64,000 nucleotides of DNA from Procambarus clarkii (GCF_040958095.1 NC_091230.1:5583322-5647321), one strand, 5' to 3'. Positions 45,641 to 57,607 are shown, counted from the first letter of the stretch. The notes: generated from the letters alone by a model not told the origin. Translations and numbers: made by a program.

Positions 45641-48600
45641 TGTGTACTCACCCACCTAATTGTGCTTACGAGGGTTGAACTCTGGCTCTTTGATGCCACC
45701 TCTCAAGCGTCAATCAACAGGTGTACAGGTTCCCGAGCCTATTGTGCTTAATCATGTCTACACTTCAAACTGTGTATGGAGTCAGCCTCCACCAATCACT
45801 GCCTAATGCATTCCATTTGTCAACCACTTTGCCACTAAAAAAAGTTCTTTCAAATATCTCTTTGGCTCATTTAGGCACTCGTTTTCACCTGTGTCCCCTG
45901 GTGTGTGTGCACCTTGTGTTAAATAGCCTGTCTTTATCTACCCTATCAATTCCCTTGAGAATCTTGAATGTGGTGATCATGTCCCCCCTAACTCTTCTGT
46001 CTTCCAGCTAAGTGAGGTTTAAGTCCTATAGTCTCTCCTCACAGCTCATACCTCTCAGTTCGGGTATTAGACTGGTGACAAACCTTTGAACCTTTTCCAG
46101 TTTAGTCTTATCCTTGACTAGATATGGACTCCACGCTGGGGCTGCATACTCCAGGATTGGCCTGACATATGTGGTATACAAAGTTCTGAATGATTCCTCC
46201 GTAGGTTTCTGAACTCCGTTCTTATGTTGGCCAACCTGGCATATGCCGCTGAGGTTATCCTCTTGAAATGGGCTGCAGGGGACAGGTCTGGCATGATGTC
46301 AACCCCCAAGTCTTTTTCTCTCTCTGACTCTTGAAGAATTTCATCTCCCAGATGATACCTAGTTTCTGGCCTCCTGCTTCCTACAACTATCTTCATTACA
46401 TTACATTTGGTTGGGTTAAACTCTAACAACCATTTGTTTGACTATTCCTTCAGCTTGCCCAGGTCTTCTTAAAGGCTGATGCAGTCCTCCTCTGGCTTAA
46501 TTCTTCTCAGAATTTTGGCATCGTCAGCAAACATTGAGAGAAATGAATCTATACCCTCCGAGAAATCATTTACATATATCAGAAACAAGATCGGACCGAG
46601 TGCAGAGCCCTGTGTGATTCCACTGGTGACTTCACGCCAATCTGAGGTCTCACCCTTTCACCGTAACTCTGCTTCATATTGCTTAGGGGGACCGGATCCA
46701 CTGGAGCACCTTACAAGCTACACCTGCCTGTCTCTCCAGCTTATGTACCAGCCTCTTATGCGGTACTGTGGCAAAGGCTTTCCGACAATTCAAGAAAATG
46801 CAGTCCACCCAGCCTTCTCTTTCTTTCTTTCTTAATCTTTGTCACCTGGCCATAGAATTCTATTAAGCCAGACAGTCAAGATTTACCCTCTCTGAACCCA
46901 TGTTGGCGATTTGTCACGATGTCCCTTCTCTACAGATGTGTTACTAGGATTTTTCTCACGATCTTCTCCATAACCTTGCATGGTATACAAGTCAAGGACA
47001 CTGGCCTGTAGTTCAGTGCCTCTTGTCTGTCGCCCTTTTTGTATATTGGGACCACGTTAGCCGTCTTCCATATTTCTGGTAGGTCTCCCATCTCTAGTGA
47101 CTTACTATACACTATGGAGAGTGGCAAGCAAAGTGCCTCTGCACACTCTTTCAGTACCCATGGTGAGATCCCATCTGGACCAACAGCCTTTCTAACATCC
47201 AGATCCAGCAGGTGTCTCTTGACCTCCTCTCTCGTAATTTCGAACTCCTCCAAGGCCGCCTGGTTTATCTCCCTTTCTCCTAGCACAGTGACCTCACCCT
47301 GTTCTATTGTGAAGACCTCCTGGAACCTCTTGTTGAGTTCCTCACACACCTCTCTGTCATTCTCTGTATACCTGTCCTCGCCTGTTCTAAGTTTCAATAC
47401 CTGTTCTTTCACTGTTGTTTTCCTTCTGATGTGACTGTGGATTAGCTTTGGTTCGGTCTTGGCTTTGTTTGCTATATCATTTTCAAAATTTTTCTTTGCT
47501 TCTCTTCTCACCCTGACGTACTCATTCCTGGTTCTCTGGTATCTCTCTCTGCTTTCTGGTGTTCTGTTATTCCGGAAGTTCCTCCACGCCTTTTTGTTCA
47601 GTTTCTTCGCTTCCATACATGCCTTATTATACCATGGATTCTTCTGTTGCTTCTCGGATTTTTCCCTTTGGGCCGGGATGAACCTGTTTACTGCCTCCTG
47701 ACACTTTTGGGTAACATAGTCCATCATACCCTGTACAGACTTGTCTCTGAGGTCTGTGTCCCAAGGTATTTCACTTAGGAAACTTCTCATCTGTTCATAA
47801 TTCCCCTTTCGGTATGCCAGCCTTTTGATTCCTAGTTCTTTTTGGGGGGAGATAAGTCCTAGCTCTACCAGGTACTCAAAGTTCAATACATTGTGGTCAC
47901 TCATTCCCAAGGGCGCTTCCATCTTAACTTCCCTTATATCCCATTCATTTAGGGTAAATATCAAATCAAGCATTGCTGGTTCATCTTCTCCTCTCATTCT
48001 TGTTGGTTCTTTGGTGTGCTGGCTTAGAAAGTTTCTTGTTGCTACGTCCAGCAGCTTAGCTCTCCATGTTTCTGGTCCTCCATGTGGGTCTCTGTTCTTC
48101 CAATCTATCTTCCCATGGTTGAAGTCTCCCATAATTAGTAGTCCAGATCCATTCCTGCTAGCAACAGAAGCTGCTCTTTCTATTATGTTAATGGTGGCCA
48201 TGTTGTTTCTATCATATTCCTGTCTAGGTCTTCTGTCATTTGGTGGTGGATTATATATGACAGCGAATATAATTTTTTTCCCTCCATTTGTTACAGTACC
48301 TGCTATGTAGTCACTGAAACCTTCACAGCCCTGAATATCCATCTCCTCAAAATCCCAGCCTTTTCTTACCAGCAGAGCTACACCACCCCCACCTCTTTCT
48401 TCCCTCTCTTTCCTCATAACATAATAGTCCTGTGGGAACACTGCATTTGTTATCGTTTTCGTGATCTTTGTTTCTGTGAGGGCTATTATGTCTCGGTTTT
48501 CCTCTAGTACCAGTTCTCCAAGCTCATTTGCTTTATTTGTAATTCCATCTATGTTAGTGTACATCGCTTTGAGGCTCACTTTCTTCTGTCCCTTCTCAAA

Positions 48601-48913
48601 TCGCCTCCTTGGTGAGTGTTCTGCTGGTGGGGGAGGCTTTTCCATGGGTGTGAGGACCTGTGAGGTGGATAACAGGGTCTCAGAGGATACTGGGATGTGG
48701 GGCGGAGGATCCAGTGAAGGGGGAGGGACAGGGAGGGTATGGGGTGAAAGGGGAGGGAGGACGGGAAGGAAAGGGGGGAGGGAGGACTCGGGAGGAGGGG
48801 AGGGGTAGAAGGGTGGGGATTGGGTGTGGGGGGAGGGAGATTTGGCTGAACATTTGAGTGGGGGCAGGGAGGGTTTGGGGTAGGGGGGGTTTCTATGCAG
48901 AGGAGGGAGGCGG

Positions 48914-48916
<3 letters not shown>
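45641..48916 (-). mobile_element. LINE-A copy 5
   Basis: 3' UTR from a short gtgtgtgtactcaccc, a diverged C-terminal half (45750-46900), then a well preserved RT N-terminus, endonuclease and linker (46930-48915). Its right part duplicates copy 4, and its left part duplicates copy 6 (offset 3603). The diverged half carries deletions, such as gaggtctcaccctttcacc near 46655 and cttagggggaccgg near 46685. Confidence 0.9.
46118..46900 (-). pseudogene. LINE-A copy 5 ORF2 C-terminal half, decayed
   Basis: FNPTKCNVMKIVVGSRRPETRYHLGDEILQESEREKDLGVDIMPDLSPAAHFKRITSAAYARLANIRTEF is readable. It then frameshifts at the RN-L/SFRTLYTTYV block (LCIPHMSGQSW is the shifted reading). RT motifs B and C survive only as shifted or stop-broken remnants near 46540-46640. 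The same lesions occur in copy 6, showing that they predate the tandem duplication. Confidence 0.8.
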
Positions 48917-48944
<28 letters not shown>

Positions 48945-48951
48945 CTTTCAC
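46930..48951 (-). pseudogene. LINE-A copy 5 ORF2, long open endonuclease plus RT N-terminus (673 residues)
   Basis: The open frame starts within the adjoining (GT)n (THTHTH residues, not original). It runs through the Pro-rich linker (about residues 15-100), endonuclease (about 125-360), the basic connector (WYNKACMEAKKLNKKAWRNFRNNRTPESRERYQRTRNEYV) and RT up to VMEKIVRKILVTHL. It then meets a TAG where sister copies have Glu (HLERRD), near 46927-46929. Because of that stop the catalytic FADD region is not in this frame. Confidence 0.85.
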
Positions 48952-49238
48952 CTAGTTGTGTTTGCAGGGGATGAGTTCTGCTCTTTCGGCCCGCCTCTCC
49001 ATTGTCAATCGATCAACAGTTAACAACTACTAATTTTTTTTCACCCAAACACACCCACATGGAACCAGCCCGTAACAGCTGGTAAACTTCCAGGTACCTA
49101 TTTACTGTTAACAAACAGGGGGCATCAGGGTGAAAGAGACTCTGCCCATTTTTGTTTCTCGATTGCGCCGGGAATCAAACCCGGGCCACAGGATTACGTG
49201 TCCAGCATGCTATCCACACAGCCACCGGCGGACTAAGC
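48917..49238 (-). mobile_element. tRNA-derived SINE copy 3
   Basis: Near-identical to SINE copy 2 (offset about 3603-3627) with a shorter (GT)n tail (48917-48942). A box complement at 49214-49224, B box complement at 49171-49181. It is a duplicate of SINE copy 2 made by the 3.6-kb tandem duplication, not an independent insertion. Confidence 0.9.
49171..49224 (-). promoter_or_regulatory. Pol III A and B boxes of SINE copy 3
   Basis: Same boxes as SINE copy 2 at the duplicated position (49214-49224 and 49171-49181). The B box context is slightly changed (cccggg instead of cccagg on the plus strand). Confidence 0.62.
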
Positions 49239-49720
49239 GTGTGTGTGTACTCACCCACCTAATTGTGCTTATGAGGGTTGAACTCTGGCTCTTTGATGCC
49301 ACCTCTCAAGCGTCAATCAACAGGTGTACACGTTCCCGAGCCTATTGTGCTTTATCATATCTACACTTCAAACTGTGTATGGAGTCAGCCTCCACCAATC
49401 ACTGCCTAATGCATTCCATTTGTCAACCACTTTGCCACTAAAAAAAGTTCTTTCAAATATCTCTGTGGCTCATTTAGGCACTCGTTCTCACCTGTGTCCC
49501 CTGGTGTGTGTGCCCCTTGTGTTAAATAGCCTGTCTTTATCTACCCTATCAATTCCCTTGAGAATCTTGAATGTGGTGATCATGTCCCCCCTAACTCTTC
49601 TGTCTTCCAGCTAAGTGAGGTTTAAGTCCTATAGTCTCTCCTCACAGCTCATACCTCTCAGTTCGGGTATTAGACTGGTGACAAACCTTTGAACCTTTTC
49701 CAGTTTAGTCTTATCCTTGA

Positions 49721-52634
49721 CTAGATATGGACTCCACGCTGGGGCTGCATACTCCAGGATTGGCCTGACATATGTGGTATACAAAGTTCTGAATGATTCC
49801 TCCGTAGGTTTCTGAACTCCGTTCTTATGTTGGCCAACCTGGCATATGCCGCTGAGGTTATCCTCTTGAAATGGGCTGCAGGGGACAGGTCTGGCATGAT
49901 GTCAACCCCCAAGTCTTTTTCTCTCTCTGACTCTTGAAGAATTTCATCTCCCAGATGATACCTAGTTTCTGGCCTCCTGCTTCCTACAACTATCTTCATT
50001 ACATTACATTTGGTTGGGTTAAACTCTAACAACCATTTGTTTGACTATTCCTTCAGCTTGCCCAGGTCTTCTTAAAGGCTGATGCAGTCCTCCTCTGGCT
50101 TAATTCTTCTCAGAATTTTGGCATCGTCAGCAAACATTGAGAGAAATGAATCTATACCCTCCGAGAAATCATTTACATATATCAGAAACAAGATCGGACC
50201 GAGTGCAGAGCCCTGTGTGACTCCACTGGTGACTTCACGCCAATCTGAGGTCTCACCCTTTCACCGTAACTCTGCTTCATATTGCTTAGGGGGACCGGAT
50301 CCACTGGAGCACCTTACAAACTACACCTGCCTGTCTCTCCAGCTTATGTACCAGCCTCTTATGCGGTACTGTGTCAAAGGCTTTCCGACAATTCAAGAAA
50401 ATGCAATCCACCCAGCCTTCTCTTTCTTTCTTTCTTAATCTTTGTCAACTGGCCATAGAATTCTATTATGCCAGACAGTCAAGATTTACCCTCCCTGAAC
50501 CCATGTTGGCGATTTGTCACGAAGTCCCTTCTCTCCAGATGTGATACCAGTTTTTTTCTCACCATCTTCTCCATAACCTTGCATGGTATACAAGTCAAGG
50601 ACACTGGTCTGTAGTTCAGTGCCTCTTGCCTGTCACCCTCTTTGTATAATGGAACCAAATTCGCCGTCTTCCATATTTCTGGTAGGTCTCCCGTCTCCAG
50701 TGACCTACTATACACTATGGAGAGTGGTAAGCAAAGTGCCTCAGCACACTCTTTCAGTACCCATGGTGAGATCCCGTCTGGACCAACAGCCTTTGCAGGC
50801 GATGAGTCACAATAACGTGGCTGAAGTAAGTTGACCAGACCACACACCAGACCTTTCACAGTATATACTCAAATGCTCTAATCTTTCTAACAAACGTGAC
50901 TTAACATAAGCTTACCCCTTCCATTTATCTTTCTTTCTCTTTCCCTTTCTTTCTCTCTTCTCCCTTTTTCTGTTCATGGTCTTCTCCTACGCTCCCTTGC
51001 TATCCTCTTCTTATTCCTATTACTATCTCCTTCGGTTGTTACAATAGGAGTTGCCTTGTATGGGCCAATAGGCCTTCTGCATTTCTCATTATTACTACTA
51101 TCCCCTACACCATACTTTCCTCCTCAGCTCTCTCTTGCCTATTTATTGCCTGTCCCTACCTCCTAATCCCAATCGACTTGAGAATGGTCCAGGACGGACC
51201 GAAACATCGTCGTCCCTTCAACTTCTAGTGTGTGGTCTGGTCAACAGCCTTTCTAACATCAGATCTTGCAGGTGTCTCTTGACCTCCTCTCTCGTAATTT
51301 CGAACCCTTCCAAGGCCGCCTGGTTTACTTCCCTTTCTCCTAGCATAGTGACCTCACTTTGTTCAATTGTAAAGACCTCTTGGAACCTCTTGTTGAGTTC
51401 TTCACACACCTCTTTGTCATTCTCTGTATACTTGTCCTCGCCTGTTCTGAGTTTCACTACCTGTTCTTTCACTGTTGTTTTCCTCCTGATGTGACTATGG
51501 AGTAGCTTTGGTTCGGTCTTGGCTTTGTTTGTTATATCATTTTCATAATTTTTCCCTGTCTTCTCACCCTAACATACTCTTTCCTGGTTCTCTGTTATCT
51601 CTCTCTCTGCTTTCTGGTGTTCTGTTATTCCGGAAGTTCCTCCACGCGTTCAGTCCCTTTGCTTCCTTACATGCCCTATTATACCATGGATTCTTCTTTT
51701 GCTACTCGGATTTTTCCCTTTGGGCGGGAATGAACCTGTTTACTGCCTCCTGACACTTTTGGGTGACATAGTCCATCATACCTTGTACAGACTTAGCTCT
51801 GATGTCTGTGTCCCTAGGTATTTCCCTTAGGAAACTTCTCATCTCCTCATAGTTCCCCTTTCGGTATGCCAGCCTTTTGTTTCCAAGTTCTTTTTTGGGG
51901 GAGATAATTCCTAGCTCTACCAGGTACTCAAAGTTCAATACACTGTGATCACTCATTCCCAAGGGTGCTTCCATCTTAACTTTCCTTATATTCCACTCAT
52001 TTAGGATAAATATCATATCGAGCATTGCTGGTTCATCTTCTCCTCTCATTTTTGTTGGTTCCTTGATGTGCTGGCTTAGAAAGTGTCTTGTTGCCACGTC
52101 GAGCAGCTTAGCTCTCTATGTTTCTGATCCTATATGCGGATTTCTGTTCTCCCAATCTAACTTCCCGTGGTTGAAGTCTCCCATGATTAGTAGTCCAGAT
52201 CCATTCCTGCTAGCAAAAGAAGCTGGTCTCTCTACTATGTTAGTGGTGGCCATGCTGTTTATATCATATTCCTGTCTGGGTTATCTGTCATTTGGTGGTT
52301 TATTGTATATGACTACGACTATAATTTTTTGTCCTCCAGTTGTTATGGTTCCTGTTATATAGTCACTGAAACCTTCACAGCCCTGAATAACCATTTCCTC
52401 AAAATCCCAGCCTTTTCTTACCAGCAGAGCTACACCACCACCACCACCTCTTCCTTCTATCTCTTTCCTCATAATATAATAGTCCTTTGGGTACACTGCA
52501 TTTGTTATGGTTTTCGTTAGCTTTGTTTCTGTGAATGCTATTATGTTTGGGTTTTCTTCTAGTACCCATTCTCCCAGTTCATTTGCCGTATTTGTAATTC
52601 CATCTATGTTAGTGTACATTGCCTTGAGGCTCAC
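49721..52634 (-). pseudogene. LINE-A copy 6 ORF2, broken
   Basis: Recognisable parts are endonuclease (MYTNIDGITNTANELGEWVLEENPNIIAFTETKLTKT, and MSDHSVLNFEYLVELG), the connector, RT N-terminus (VVKLRTGEDKYTENDKEVCEELNKRFQEVFTIEQ), RT middle (AVGPDGISPWVLKECAEALCLPLSIVYSRSLETGDLPEIWKTANLVP) and C-terminal remnants. It is split by the insertion between KA and VGPDG-equivalent codons and by several frameshifts. The copy is long dead. Confidence 0.85.
50795..51241. mobile_element. 447-bp insertion with 11-bp target-site duplication
   Basis: The LINE word caacagccttt occurs at 50784-50794 and again at 51242-51252, while other LINE-A copies have it once, so this is an 11-bp duplication. The insert begins gcaggcgatgagtcac and ends ggtctggt. 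It contains an inverted pair ttgaccagaccacacac (50832-50850 region) and its complement near 51228-51243. A polypyrimidine tract lies at about 50930-50975. An 11-bp duplication suggests target-primed retroposition, but no A or microsatellite tail is visible and I cannot assign a class. Confidence 0.72.
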
Positions 52635-53122
52635 TTTCTTCTGTCCCTTCTCAAATCGCCTCCTTGGTGAGTGTTCTGCTGGGGGGGAAGCTGTTCCTTG
52701 GGTGGGAGGATTTGTGAGGTGGATAACAGGGTCTCAGAGGCTACTGGGTTGTAGGGCAGGGGTTCAAATGAAGGGGGGGGGCAGTGAGGGTAGGGGATAA
52801 AGTGGGAGGGAGGAGAGGAAGGAAAAGGGGGAAGTGGGGACATGGCGGGAGGAGGGTAGGGGTAGAAGGGTGGGAATGGGGAGTGGGAGGAGGGAAATTT
52901 GGCTGAGCTTTTGTTTTGGACTAGGAGTGTTTGAGGTAAGGGGGGTTTTCTATGCAGAGGAGGGTGGTGGGGCTGCCCTCCCCGCTGGTGTTACTGGGTG
53001 GCTGGTTGTGGGTTCCCCCCTCACCTCTGGGAATGTTGTGTTGGGAGATGTGATTTCCTGGTTTTCCCCTCTCGCCCTGCACCTCTTCCTTGCTTCTGCC
53101 GCCATGGCTCGCTCCTCCCTCG

Positions 53123-53336
53123 TCATGTCCCTCTGGTGGAATACTTTTTGAATTCTCCCACATGTTGCTGGCGGCTCTTCCTTGTCAGAATCATCTCCTT
53201 TCTGTTCTCGTTAGCAAAAACTATCTTTAACACACGGTCTCTGTCTTTGTTGAACAAGCCTAGCCTGAAAACCATCTCGATTCTATGCTCAGCCCCTTCC
53301 ATCTTTAGTGCCTTCAGTATTTCATTCACTGGCGCG
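53123..53336 (-). pseudogene. LINE-A copy 6 ORF1 fragment
   Basis: Encodes APVNEILKALKMEGAEHRIEMVF, then RLGLFNKDRDRVLKIVFAN and ILTRKSRQQHVGEF, the C-terminal nucleic-acid-binding part of ORF1, equivalent to the later part of the ORF1 at 40427-41119. Truncated upstream by the junction at 53337. Confidence 0.75.
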
Positions 53337-54675
53337 TTGTGTGTGTGTGTGTACTCACCTAGTTGTGTTTGCGGGGGTTGAGCTCTGGCTCTTTGGTCCC
53401 GCCTCTCAACCGTCAATCAATAGGTGTACAGATTCCTGAGCCTATTGGGCTCTATCATATCTACACTTGAAACTGTGTATGGAGTCAGCCTCCACCACAT
53501 CACTTCCTAATGCAGTCAACCACTCTGACACTAAAAAAGTTCTTTCTAATATCTCTGTGGCTCATTTGGGCACTCAGTTTCCACCTGTGTCCCCTTGTGC
53601 GTGTTCCCATTGTGTTAAATAGACTGTCTTTATCTACCCTATCAATTCCCTTCAGAATCTTGAATGTGGTGATCATGTCCCCCCCCTAACTCTTCTGTTT
53701 TCCAGCGAAGTGAGGTTTAATTCCCGTAGTGTCTCCTCGTAGCTCATACCTCTCAGCTCGGGTATTAGTCTGGTGGCAAACCTTTGAACCTTTTCCAGTT
53801 TAGTCTTATCCTTGACTAGATATGAACTCCATGCTGGGGCTGCATACTCCAGGATTGGCCTGACATATGTGGTATACAAAGTTCTGAATGTTTCTTTACA
53901 CAAGTTTCTGAATGCTGTTCGTATGTTGGCCAGCCTGGCATATGCCGCTGATGTTATCCGCTTGATATGTGCTGCAGGAGACAGGTCAGGCGTGATATCA
54001 ACCCCCAAGTCTTTTTCCTTCTCTGACTCCTGAAGAATTTCCTCTCCCAGATGATACCTTGTATCTGGCCTCCTGCTCCCTACACCTATCTTTATTACAT
54101 TACATTTGGTTGGGTTAAACTCTAACAACCATTTGTTCGACCATTCCTTCAGCTTTTCTAGGTCTTCTTGAAGCCTCAAACAGTCCTCCTCTGTTTAAAT
54201 CCTCCTAATAATTTTAGCATCGTCCGCAAACATTGAGAGAAATGAATCGATACCCTCCGGAAGATCATTTACATATATCAGAAACAAGATAGGACCCAGT
54301 ACAGAACCCTGTGGGACTCCACTGGTGACTTCACGCCAATCGGAGGTCTCACCCCTCACCGTAACTCTCTGCTTCCTATTGCTTAGATACTCCCTTATCC
54401 ACTGGAGCACCTTACCAGCGACACCTGCCTGTCTCTCCAGCTTATGTACCAGCCTCTTATGCGGTACTGTGTCAAAGGCTTTCCGACAATCCAAGAAAAT
54501 GCAGTCCGCCCAGCCCTCTCTTTCTTGCTTAATCTTTGTCACTTGATCGTACAATTCTATGAAGCCTGTAAGGCAAGATTTACCCTCCTTGAACATATGT
54601 TGGCGATTTGTCGAAGTCCCTTCTCTCTAGATGTGTTACCAGTTTTTTTCTCACGATCTTCTCCATCACCTTGCA
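53337..54675 (-). mobile_element. LINE-A copy 7, 5'-truncated
   Basis: A short (GT)n tail (53337-53352), 3' UTR, C-terminal domain and RT up to the RKNLVTHL region (54674). It is 5'-truncated where the (GT)n of copy 8 starts. Close in sequence to copy 4 but with a 9-bp loss near 53513 (vicinity of aatgcagtcaacc). Confidence 0.9.
53673..54596 (-). pseudogene. LINE-A copy 7 ORF2, RT and C-terminal part
   Basis: RT motifs [36 protein letters not shown] and MFADDAKI are present. The C-terminal domain YVRPILEYAAPAWSSYLVKDKTKLEKVQRFATRLIPELRGMSYEE follows. A TAA near 54195 separates [11 protein letters not shown] from the thumb. An extra C near 53685 shifts the frame after RRVRGG, in a C-run like the one that broke copy 1. 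Confidence 0.85.
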
Positions 54676-54825
54676 TGTGTGTGTATGTGTGTGTGTGTAT
54701 ATACTCAGCTATTTATACTCACCTATTTGTGCTTGTAGGGGGGTTGAGCTCTGGCTCTTTGGTCAGGAATCTCAACTATCAATCAACTGATATACAGGTT
54801 CTTGAGCCTATTGGGCTCTATCATA

Positions 54826-57029
54826 TCAACACTTGAATCTTTGTATGGAGTCAGCCTCCACCACATCACTTCCTAATGCATTCCATTTGTCAACCACTGT
54901 GACACTAAAAAAGTTCTTTCTAATACCTCTGTTGCTCATTTGGGCACTCAATTTCCACCTGTGTCCCCTAGTACATGTGCAAATTATGTTAAATAGCCTG
55001 TCTTTATCTACCATATCAATTCCTTTTAGATTCATGTATGTGGTGATCATGTCCCCACCTAACTCTTCTGTCTTCCAGGGACGTGAGGTTTAATCCCTGT
55101 AGTCTCTCCTCTCAGCTCGGGTACTATTCTAGTGGCAAACCTCTGAACCTTTTCCAGTTTAGTCTTATGCTTGACTAGATATGGACTCCATGCTGGAGCT
55201 GCATACTCCAGGATTGGTCTGACATATGTGGTTTTCAAAGTTCTGAATGATTCCTTACACAAGTTTCTAATGGCCGTTTTTATGTTGGCCAACCTGGCAT
55301 ATGCCGCTGATGTTATCCTTTTGATATGAGCTTCAGGGGACAGATCTGGCGTGAAATCAACCCCCAGGTCTTTCTCTCTCTCTCTCTAACTCTTGAAGAA
55401 TTTCATCTCCCAAATGATACCTTGCATCTGGTCTCCTGCTCCCTACACCTATCTTCATTACATTACATTTGCTTGGGTTAAACTCTTAACAGCCATTTGT
55501 TCGACCATTCCTGCAGCTTGTCCAGGTGTTTTTGAAGCCTTAAGCAGTCCTCCTCTGTCTTAATCCTTCTCATAATTTTAGCATCGTCAACAAATATTGA
55601 AAGGAATGAGTCTATACCCTCCTGGAGATCATTTACGTATATCAGAAACAAGATAGGACCGAGTACAGAGCCCTGTGCGACTCCACTGGTGACTTCTCGC
55701 CAATCTGAGGTCTCACCCTTACTGTAACTCTCTGCTTCCTATTGCTTAGGCACTCGCTTATCCACCGGAACACCTTATCAGTTACTCCTGCTTGTCTCGC
55801 CATCATATATATACCAGCCTCTTATGGGGTATTGTGTCAAAGGCTTTCCGACAGTCTAAGAATATGCAATCCGCCCAGCCTTCTCTTTTTTGCTTAATCT
55901 TCGTCACCAGGTCGTAGAATTCTATTAAGCCAGTCCGGCAAGATTTACCCTCCCTTAACCCATGTTGGGGATTTGTCACGAAGTTCCTTCTCTCTAGATG
56001 TGTTACTAGGCTTTTCTCACGATCTTCTCAATCACCTTGCATGGTATACAAATCAAGGACACTGGCCAGTAGTTCAGTGCCTCCTGTCTGTCATCCTTTC
56101 TGTATATTGGGACCACATTAGCAGTCTTCCACATATCAGGTAGGTCTCCCGTCCACAGTGACCTACTATACGCTACGGAAAAGGGGAAGCAAAGTGCTTC
56201 AGCACACTCCTTCAATACCCATGGTGAGATCCCATCTGGACCAACAGCCTTTCTCACATCCAGATCCAACAGGTGTCTCTTGACCTCATCTCTCGTAATT
56301 TTGATCCCTTCCAAGGCTACCTTGTTTACTGCCCCCTTTCTTAGCACAGTGACCTCAACTTGCTCTATTGTGAAGACCTCCTGGAACTTTTTGTTGAGTT
56401 CTTCACACACCTCGTTGTCATTCTCTGTATACCTGTCCTCGCCTGTTCTAAGTTTCATTACCTGTTCTTTCACTGTTGTTTTCCTCCTGATGTGACTGTG
56501 GAGTAGCTTTGGCTCGGTCTTGGCTTTGTTTGCTATATCATTTTCATAATTTTTCTCCGCTTTTCTTCTCACACTAACATAATCATTCCTGATTCTCTGG
56601 TATCTCTCTCTGCTTTATGGTGTTCTGTTATTTTGGAAATTCCTCCACGCCCTTTTGTTCATATTCCTGTCTGGGTCTTCTGTCATTTGGTGATGGATTA
56701 TATATGACTACGACTATAATTTTTTGTCCTCCTGTTGTTACGGTACCTGCTATATAGTCACTGAAACCCTAACAGCCCTGAATAACCATCTTCTCAAAGT
56801 CCCAGCCCTTTCTTACCAGCAGAGCTACACCACCACCACGACCTCTTCCTTCTCTCTCTTTCCTCATAACATAATATTTCTGTGGGAACACTGCATTTGT
56901 TATGGTTTTCGTTAGCTTTGTTTCCGTAAGTGCTATTATGTCTGGGTTTTCCTCTAATACCCATTCTCCAAGCTCATTTGCTTTGCTTGTAATTCCATCT
57001 ATGTTCGTGTACATTGCCCTGAGGCTCAC
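54826..57029 (-). pseudogene. LINE-A copy 8 ORF2, broken
   Basis: N-terminal endonuclease (MYTNIDGITSKANELGEWVLEENPDIIALTETKLTKT) is followed, after the deletion near 56660, by the RT N-terminus and palm (RTGEDRYTENDNEVCEELNKKFQEVF; AVGPDGISPWVLKECAEAL; VVPIYRKDDRQEALNYWPVSL). A frameshifted RT core (55550-56000) and C-terminal pieces follow (YVRPILEYAAPAWSPY, then a change of frame after VPELRG). In RT motif 2 region, NYRP is NYWP. Confidence 0.82.
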
Positions 57030-57600
57030 TTTCTTCTGTCCCTTCTCAAATCGCCTCCTTGGTGAGTGTTCTGCTGGTGGGGGAAGCTGTTCAATGGGTG
57101 TGAGGAATTGTGAGGTGGATAACAGGGTCTCAGAGGATACTGGGGGTGAGGGGCGGGGGGATAGAGAGGGTTTGGAATGAGGGAGGGAGGACTGGAAGGA
57201 AAAGGGGGGAGAGGGAGCATGGTGGGAGGAGGGGAGGGGTAGCAGGGTGGGAATGAGGTGTGGGGGTAGGGAGATTTGACTGTGAATTTGAATGGGGGCA
57301 GGGAGGATATGGGGTAGGGGGGTTTTCTATGCAGAGGAAGGTGGTGTGGTTGCCCTCCCCGCTGGTGTTACTGGGTAGCTGGTTGTGGGTCCCCCCCTCA
57401 CCTCTGGGGATGATGTGTTGGGAGCTGTGAGTTCCTGGTTTTCCCCTCTCGCCCTGCACCTCTTCCTTGCTTCTGCCGCCATGGCTCTCTCCTCCCTTGC
57501 CATGTCCCTCTGGAGAAATACCATTTTGAAATCTCCCACATGTTGCAAGCGGCTTTTCCTTGTTAGAATACACTCCTTTGTGTTCACGTTTGCAAACACT
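57030..57600 (-). pseudogene. LINE-A copy 8 linker and ORF1 C-terminus
   Basis: The frame VFANVNTKECILTRKSRLQHVGDFKMVFLQRDMAREERAM continues to GGPTTSYPVTPAGR and a stop. This gives the clearest view of the natural ORF1 end. The neighbouring frame is Pro-rich and leads toward the endonuclease, so ORF1 and ORF2 overlap or nearly abut in different frames. Confidence 0.7.
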
Positions 57601-57607
57601 ATCTTTA

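Larger units (their letters stand above)
43330..50560. repeat. 3.6-kb tandem duplication of a LINE-A/SINE/LINE-A composite
   Basis: Segments about 43330-46955 and 46956-50560 match nearly base for base. Landmarks 44198/47825 are 3627 apart; landmarks 45527/49130 and 46118/49721 are 3603 apart. The 24-bp change in offset equals the difference in (GT)n length between the two SINE tails. Both breakpoints lie at equivalent RT positions of LINE-A copies, as expected for unequal crossing-over between LINE copies. Confidence 0.88.
49239..53336 (-). mobile_element. LINE-A copy 6, interrupted by a 447-bp insertion
   Basis: From the 3' UTR (49248 onward) through ORF2, linker (52690-52980) and the C-terminal part of ORF1 (to 53336). 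It is interrupted at 50795-51241 by an unrelated insertion. The truncation point inside ORF1 coincides with the (GT)n tail of LINE-A copy 7. Confidence 0.9.

Noticed and set aside
47039-48310. Plus-strand frames recurring at every LINE-A copy (for example MYIGTTLAVFHISGRSP...) as conserved host genes
   Set aside because: They are exact antisense shadows of LINE-A RT and endonuclease; they recur because the LINE recurs.
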